NCBI RefSeq assembly: GCF_019396325.1
Contig: NZ_JAHKRO010000016.1
Span: 1 to 64,000 of the forward strand
Reading direction: 5' to 3'
Length of the DNA stretch: 64,000 bases
From: Nonomuraea ceibae
Lineage (GTDB): Bacteria > Actinomycetota > Actinomycetes > Streptosporangiales > Streptosporangiaceae
Part shown: one piece after another, positions 53,404 through 64,000 of the stretch
Numbering within the stretch: the stretch's first letter is position 1
Layout: every line of letters starts with the position of its first letter
Notes under the pieces: model-generated
What the model was told of the DNA's origin: nothing
What the model saw: only the letters and a program-made list of their open reading frames with translations
Databases searched by the model: none
Program-made: the position numbers and the translations under genes

Positions 53404-54288
53404 GTGAGTGCACCGCTGAGGCTGATGGCCGTCCACGCCCACCCCGACGACGAGTCGAGCAAGGGCGCCGCCACGATGGCGCGATATGTCCGCGAAGGCG
53501 TTGACGTGCTGGTCTGCACGCTCACGGGCGGCGAGCGCGGCTCCGTGCTCAACGAGAAGATGGACCGGCCGGAGATCGTGGCCAACATCGCCGAGGTCCG
53601 CCGCGCGGAGATGGACCGGGCCCGCGAGATCCTGGGCGTGCAGCAGCGTTTCCTCGGCTTCGTCGACTCGGGGCTGCCGGAGAGCGAGGAGGAGGAGCTG
53701 CCCGAGGGCTGCTTCGCGCTGCAGAAGCTGGAGGACGCCTCGGCGCCGCTGGTGGCGGCCGTGCGCGAGTTCAGGCCGCACGTGATCATCACGTACGACG
53801 ACGACGGCGGCTACCCGCACCCCGACCACATCATGACCAACCGCGTGTCGGTGGAGGCGTTCGAGGCGGCCGGCGACCCCGACCGCTACCCGGGCACCGG
53901 CGACCCGTGGCAGCCGCTCAAGCTCTACTACCACATGGGCTTCCACCGGGCCCGTTTCGAGGCGCTGCACGAGGCGATGACCGCGCGCGACATGGGCTCC
54001 CCGTACGCCGACTGGATCTCCCGCTGGGAGGACCGGCCGGCCAAGTGGGAGGTGACCACGAAGGTGCCGTGCGGCGAGTACTTCGCGATCCGCGACGAGG
54101 CGCTCAAGGCGCACGCCACCCAGGTCGACCCCGACGGCTGGTGGTTCGTCTGCCCGCGTGAGCTGCAGGAGGAGATCTGGCCGACGGAGGACTACCACCT
54201 GGCGCGCTCGCTGGTCGACACCGAGCTGCCGGAGGACGACCTGTTCGCCGGGATCCACGCCGAGGAGACCTCCCCCGCCTGCCACTGA
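53404..54288 (+). CDS. mca: Mycothiol S-conjugate amidase
   Basis: 294 residues. Zinc site AVHAHPDDESSKGAATMARY and YPHPDHI; CTLTGGERGSVLN follows. Longer and closer to Mca than to MshB by the C-terminal KVPCGEYFAIRDEALKAHATQ. Cleaves mycothiol-toxin conjugates to mercapturic acids for export. GAGGAG lies 11 bases before the GTG. Presence shows a mycothiol-producing actinomycete. Confidence 0.92.
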   Translation: MSAPLRLMAVHAHPDDESSKGAATMARYVREGVDVLVCTLTGGERGSVLNEKMDRPEIVANIAEVRRAEMDRAREILGVQQRFLGFVDSGLPESEEEELPEGCFALQKLEDASAPLVAAVREFRPHVIITYDDDGGYPHPDHIMTNRVSVEAFEAAGDPDRYPGTGDPWQPLKLYYHMGFHRARFEALHEAMTARDMGSPYADWISRWEDRPAKWEVTTKVPCGEYFAIRDEALKAHATQVDPDGWWFVCPRELQEEIWPTEDYHLARSLVDTELPEDDLFAGIHAEETSPACH

Positions 54289-54330
54289 GGCGCCGGTCGG
54301 AGCACCACCCCCAGGTGGCAGACTGGAGGT

Positions 54331-54507
54331 GTGACCGTTCTAGCAGCAGGTGACATCAGTCCGGGCATCCTCGGCTTCACCGTCGTGGCTCTCATCGGCT
54401 TCGCGCTCTATTTGCTGATCAAGTCGATGAACAAGCAGATCTCGAAGATCGAGGTGCCTTACGAGGCCGAGCTTCGGCAGCAGGAAAGCGTGAAAAATGC
54501 CGATTGA
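54331..54507 (+). CDS. Small conserved membrane protein next to mca
   Basis: 58 residues, too short for many gene finders. GTG start; one membrane helix (ILGFTVVALIGFALYLLIK) followed by a charged cytoplasmic tail KSMNKQISKIEVPYEAELRQ. Its stop overlaps the GNAT start by 11 bases. A CAGACT lies six bases before the GTG (leaderless) with GGAGG adjacent. Corresponds in position to Rv1083. Function unknown. Confidence 0.8.
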   Translation: MTVLAAGDISPGILGFTVVALIGFALYLLIKSMNKQISKIEVPYEAELRQQESVKNAD

Positions 54508-54790
54508 AGTTGTCGACAACTCGGCGGAGAGCCGGTTCGAGGTTCTCGTCGACGGCAAGGTCGCCGGGTTCGCCGACTATCGCCTGCTGCCCACCAAGAT
54601 CGTCTTCACCCACACTGAGGTCGCGCCCGAGCACGAGGGGCAGGGGCTGGCGGGCCGGATGGTCAAGCACGCCCTGGAGGCGGCGCGTGACACCGGCCTG
54701 ACCGTGCAGCCGCTCTGCCCCTACGTGGCCTCCTACATCGAGCGCCACCCCGACTTCAAGAGCCTGCTCGGCGACCAGCCCGGCAGCTAG
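54497..54790 (+). CDS. GNAT-like N-acetyltransferase (YidJ/CTL type)
   Basis: 97 residues, a minimal GNAT: RFEVLVDGKVAGFADYRLLP, then FTHTEVAPEHEGQGLAGRMVKHALEAARDTGL with the acetyl-CoA loop (EGQGLAGRM), and LCPYVASYIERHPDF. Matches the YjdJ-type short acetyltransferases. Overlaps the small membrane gene by 11 bases and the convergent hypothetical by four. Substrate unknown. Confidence 0.88.
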   Translation: MPIEVVDNSAESRFEVLVDGKVAGFADYRLLPTKIVFTHTEVAPEHEGQGLAGRMVKHALEAARDTGLTVQPLCPYVASYIERHPDFKSLLGDQPGS

Positions 54791-55938
54791 TCGGCGGGCG
54801 ACCAGGCGCGTTCCAGCGCCATCGGCAGGCCCCACCAGCCGAGCGGCGTGAGCCTCTCGTCCTCGTCGACGATGCCGAGCTGCGCCCACAGCGCGACCAC
54901 CGGCACGAACAGCGCCTCCGTCGCGTCGAGGTCGCCCGGGTCCTCGTCGTAGCCGTCGATGTCCTCCGACTCGGCGATGAGCACCGCGATCCGCTCCGGC
55001 GACGCGGGCGCGCCCGGCCCCAGCCGCGTCAGCGCGGCCACCGCGGCCAGCCAGTCGGCGTGCTGGAGCGCGCACAGGTTGGCCAGCACCGAGTCCTCGA
55101 CGCTCACCTCCCGGTCGAGGTCGGCGAACTCCTCCAGCAGGTCGCTCTCCTCCGACAGGTCCGACACCGGCCCGGCGATGCCCGCCGCCACCGACAGCCA
55201 CAACTCCGCCTCGTCGACCGGCAGCGGCCGCTCGTCGAACCCCGCGCAGGCCCGCAGCACGTTGCCCGGATAGCCGGGCTCGCCCAGCAGCTCGCGCAGC
55301 CGGGTCGCCGCCCGGTCCAGCTCCGCGATCGGCAGCTCCGGCAGCTTGTCCAGCTCGCCGAGGATGCGCCGCAGCTCCGACAGCGCGAACGCCTCCTCCT
55401 CGTCGAACGCCGCGAACAGCTCCTCGTCCTGCTCGTCGCTGACCGCGAACCCGGGCACCCGCCCGTCGGCCAGCGGCGTGGCCAGCCACCGCTCCTGAAG
55501 CTCCTCGTACGCGCGCCGCGCGCCCTGGTCGCCGGCCGCCAGCGCGTCGGGGTCGATCTCGCCCGAGCGCACCCGCTCCTCCAGGTAGGCCACCAGCCGC
55601 CCGAACATCTCCTGCGCCACCGGCCCGCGCTCGTCCTCCTCCGGCCACACGAAGTAGCTCGGCGTCATGAGGATCGGCTCGGTGCCCGTCGACTCGACCC
55701 AGCGCTGCACGTCGCCCACCGTGGCGGCGCCCGACTCGATGGAGCTCAGCGCCGATCTGGCCGAGTCCCAGAACCGCGCGGACAGCGGGTTGCCCGCGGC
55801 CATCATCGCCCGCCGCAGGTCGGGCAGCGCCACCAGCGCCACCCCGGAGGCCACGGCCAGCAGGGCGCGGGCGACGTCGCGCCGGGTGAGCGCGGCCGGG
55901 GCGCGGCCGGCGTGCGCGCAGACGAAGTCGAGATCCAC
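54787..55938 (-). CDS. Hypothetical acidic protein
   Basis: 383 residues from GTG 55938, supported by TAGTTT (55946-55951) seven bases upstream: leaderless. Begins VDLDFVCAHAGRAPAALTRR; a helical, acidic middle rich in Glu/Asp/Leu (about 150-300), and a C-terminal winged-helix-like end ALFVPVVALWAQLGIVDEDERLTPLGWWGLPMALE that resembles the end of several plant-like or winged-helix domains. No membrane segment, no catalytic motif recognised. Confidence 0.65.
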   Translation of the reverse strand: MDLDFVCAHAGRAPAALTRRDVARALLAVASGVALVALPDLRRAMMAAGNPLSARFWDSARSALSSIESGAATVGDVQRWVESTGTEPILMTPSYFVWPEEDERGPVAQEMFGRLVAYLEERVRSGEIDPDALAAGDQGARRAYEELQERWLATPLADGRVPGFAVSDEQDEELFAAFDEEEAFALSELRRILGELDKLPELPIAELDRAATRLRELLGEPGYPGNVLRACAGFDERPLPVDEAELWLSVAAGIAGPVSDLSEESDLLEEFADLDREVSVEDSVLANLCALQHADWLAAVAALTRLGPGAPASPERIAVLIAESEDIDGYDEDPGDLDATEALFVPVVALWAQLGIVDEDERLTPLGWWGLPMALERAWSPAD

Positions 55939-56023
55939 GATCCGTAAACTACGCCCCCGCCGCCTTCGCAAACACCGGTCCGCCGATAACGGGTGGGTCC
56001 CGGGCGTGTGAGAGCCTGGCTGT

Positions 56024-57988
<1,965 letters not shown>

Positions 57989-58104
57989 CCGGGCACCAAC
58001 AGGTTCCCAACACGCGCTCTCTAACGTCGGGGTGAAACGCACCGACGGGGAGAGGCAGCGGATGAGCCGCAGAACGTTCCACAGCGGCCGGAGGGACGCC
58101 GGTC

Positions 58105-58127
58105 CCCACACGATCAGGGCGTGTGGG
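58105..58127. terminator. Stem-loop between YyaL-type and PBP genes
   Basis: CCCACAC, nine-base loop, GTGTGGG, eight bases beyond the PBP stop and about 115 beyond the convergent YyaL-type stop. Possible bidirectional terminator. Confidence 0.4.
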
Positions 58128-58135
58128 CGGCCCGG

Positions 58136-62016
<3,881 letters not shown>

Positions 62017-62048
62017 ACCGGTGGTGATCAGCGGCTCCTTCGTGGATG

Positions 62049-62063
62049 CTTACGTTACGTAAG
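62049..62063. promoter_or_regulatory. Palindromic operator upstream of the M1 peptidase
   Basis: CTTACGT, central T, ACGTAAG: perfect seven-base arms, 27 bases before the ATG. Repressor unknown; no TetR gene is adjacent in the window. Confidence 0.5.
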
Positions 62064-62090
62064 TTGACGATCACGAAGGGGAGCCGCGTC

Positions 62091-63494
<1,404 letters not shown>

Positions 63495-63507
63495 TCTTCT
63501 TGCCGCA

Positions 63508-63522
63508 CTTCGGGCATCGAAG
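63508..63522. promoter_or_regulatory. Dyad in the padR promoter
   Basis: CTTCG, five bases, CGAAG, ending directly before the TATGGT -10 (63523-63528). Likely PadR autoregulatory site. Confidence 0.45.
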
Positions 63523-63534
63523 TATGGTGCCCGC

Positions 63535-63870
63535 ATGCCGAAGGGATCGACGGGCCTGAGCGAGCAGGCTTACTTCGTGCTCGCCTCGCTCCTCGACGGG
63601 CCGCTCCACGGGCACGCGATTCTCAAGCGGGTGGTGGAGCTGTCCGACGGCCGGATCACGCTGGCGGTCGGCACCCTCTACGGCGCGCTCGACCGGCTCG
63701 CGGCCAACGGCGTCATCGAGGTCGAGCGCGAGGAGATCGTCAACGGCCGCAAGCGCCGCTACTTCCGCATCACCGACGACGGCACCGGCCTGGTCCAGGC
63801 CGAGGCCCGGCGCATGCAGCAGGCCGCCGCCGTGGTGACCCGGCGGCACCTGGGGGCGACGGCGGGATGA
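63535..63870 (+). CDS. PadR-family regulator
   Basis: 111 residues. LSEQAYFVLASLLDGPLHGHAILKRV, then GTLYGALDRLAANGVIEVER and RKRRYFRITDDGTG: the standard PadR winged helix. TATGGT six bases before the ATG gives a leaderless start. The stop overlaps the next ATG by four bases, so it is coupled to a partner gene, commonly a membrane or ABC-type protein. Confidence 0.9.
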   Translation: MPKGSTGLSEQAYFVLASLLDGPLHGHAILKRVVELSDGRITLAVGTLYGALDRLAANGVIEVEREEIVNGRKRRYFRITDDGTGLVQAEARRMQQAAAVVTRRHLGATAG

Positions 63871-64000
63871 GCCCGCTGGAGCGGCACTACCGGTTACTCC
63901 TGCGGGCCTACCCTTCCGGCTACCGCTCCGACCACGGCGACGAGCTGCTCGACGTGCTCCTCGACGCCGCCGGACCGGGCCGGGCCCGCCCGCCGGCGCG
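63867..64000 (+). CDS. PadR-coupled protein, probable membrane protein (partial, right edge)
   Basis: Only 44 codons are in the window: starts MSPLERHYRLLLRAYPSGYR then DHGDELLDVLLDAA. This YR-LLR-YP--YR--HG-E motif opens many actinobacterial membrane proteins encoded after PadR genes. ATG overlaps the padR stop TGA. The rest lies beyond base 64000. Confidence 0.7.
   Translation, partial: MSPLERHYRLLLRAYPSGYRSDHGDELLDVLLDAAGPGRARPPA

Overview
The window is high-GC actinomycete chromosome, most like Streptosporangiaceae (Nonomuraea-type). Evidence: mycothiol amidase (mca), F420-type reductase, WhiB-era small families (DUF5999, DUF4307, DUF4245, DUF6542), multiple Hanks-type kinases, GTG/TTG starts, and many genes whose start codon lies 6-8 nt after a TANNNT -10 element (leaderless transcripts). 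No rRNA, tRNA, CRISPR array, transposase or integrase was seen.

Layout. 1-2.2 kb: TcpC/TcpD/TcpE-like conjugation-type membrane genes running off the left edge. 2.6-14.4 kb: housekeeping block (methyltransferase, ychF, rmuC, ispH, lipid-droplet-type protein, xseA, xseB, DUF4245, glpX) interrupted by a TetR/F420-reductase pair. 14.4-21.4 kb: transport and regulator genes, then a class I fumarase. 21.9-28.9 kb: superoxide dismutase, two serine/threonine kinases, class II fumarase, MerR/Hsp20 pair, trpD behind a complete trp attenuator. 29.1-35.3 kb: a tightly coupled SDR/PucR/MHS transporter/two-hydrolase operon that reads as a hydroxybutyrate-oligomer or related ester utilisation unit. 35.3-43.2 kb: glycosyltransferase, lytic transglycosylase, AfsQ1/Q2-like two-component system with lipoprotein, PIN-PhoH protein, isoprenyl transferase. 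43.5-48.3 kb: a five-gene same-strand cluster with a DUF692 (MNIO) protein, its small partner, a serine hydrolase and two TIGR04222-type membrane proteins with Cys/Gly-rich tails: the best candidate for an undescribed peptide-modification system. 48.3-64 kb: GTP-dependent PEPCK behind three DasR-like operators, NlpC/P60 hydrolase, greA, DUF4307, mca, small membrane protein, GNAT, YyaL-type protein, class A PBP, Lrp/hppD pair, M1 peptidase lipoprotein, PadR with a membrane partner.

How it fits together. Many core genes (greA, DUF4307, mca, YyaL, isoprenyl transferase, PhoH, class II fumarase, glpX, DUF4245, xseB, xseA, lipid-droplet protein, ispH, ychF) are the ones I remember as clustered in Mycobacterium tuberculosis (about Rv1080c to Rv1112), so the window is an ancestral actinobacterial block with insertions. 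Central carbon metabolism is strongly represented (FBPase, PEPCK, two fumarases), alongside envelope and redox maintenance.
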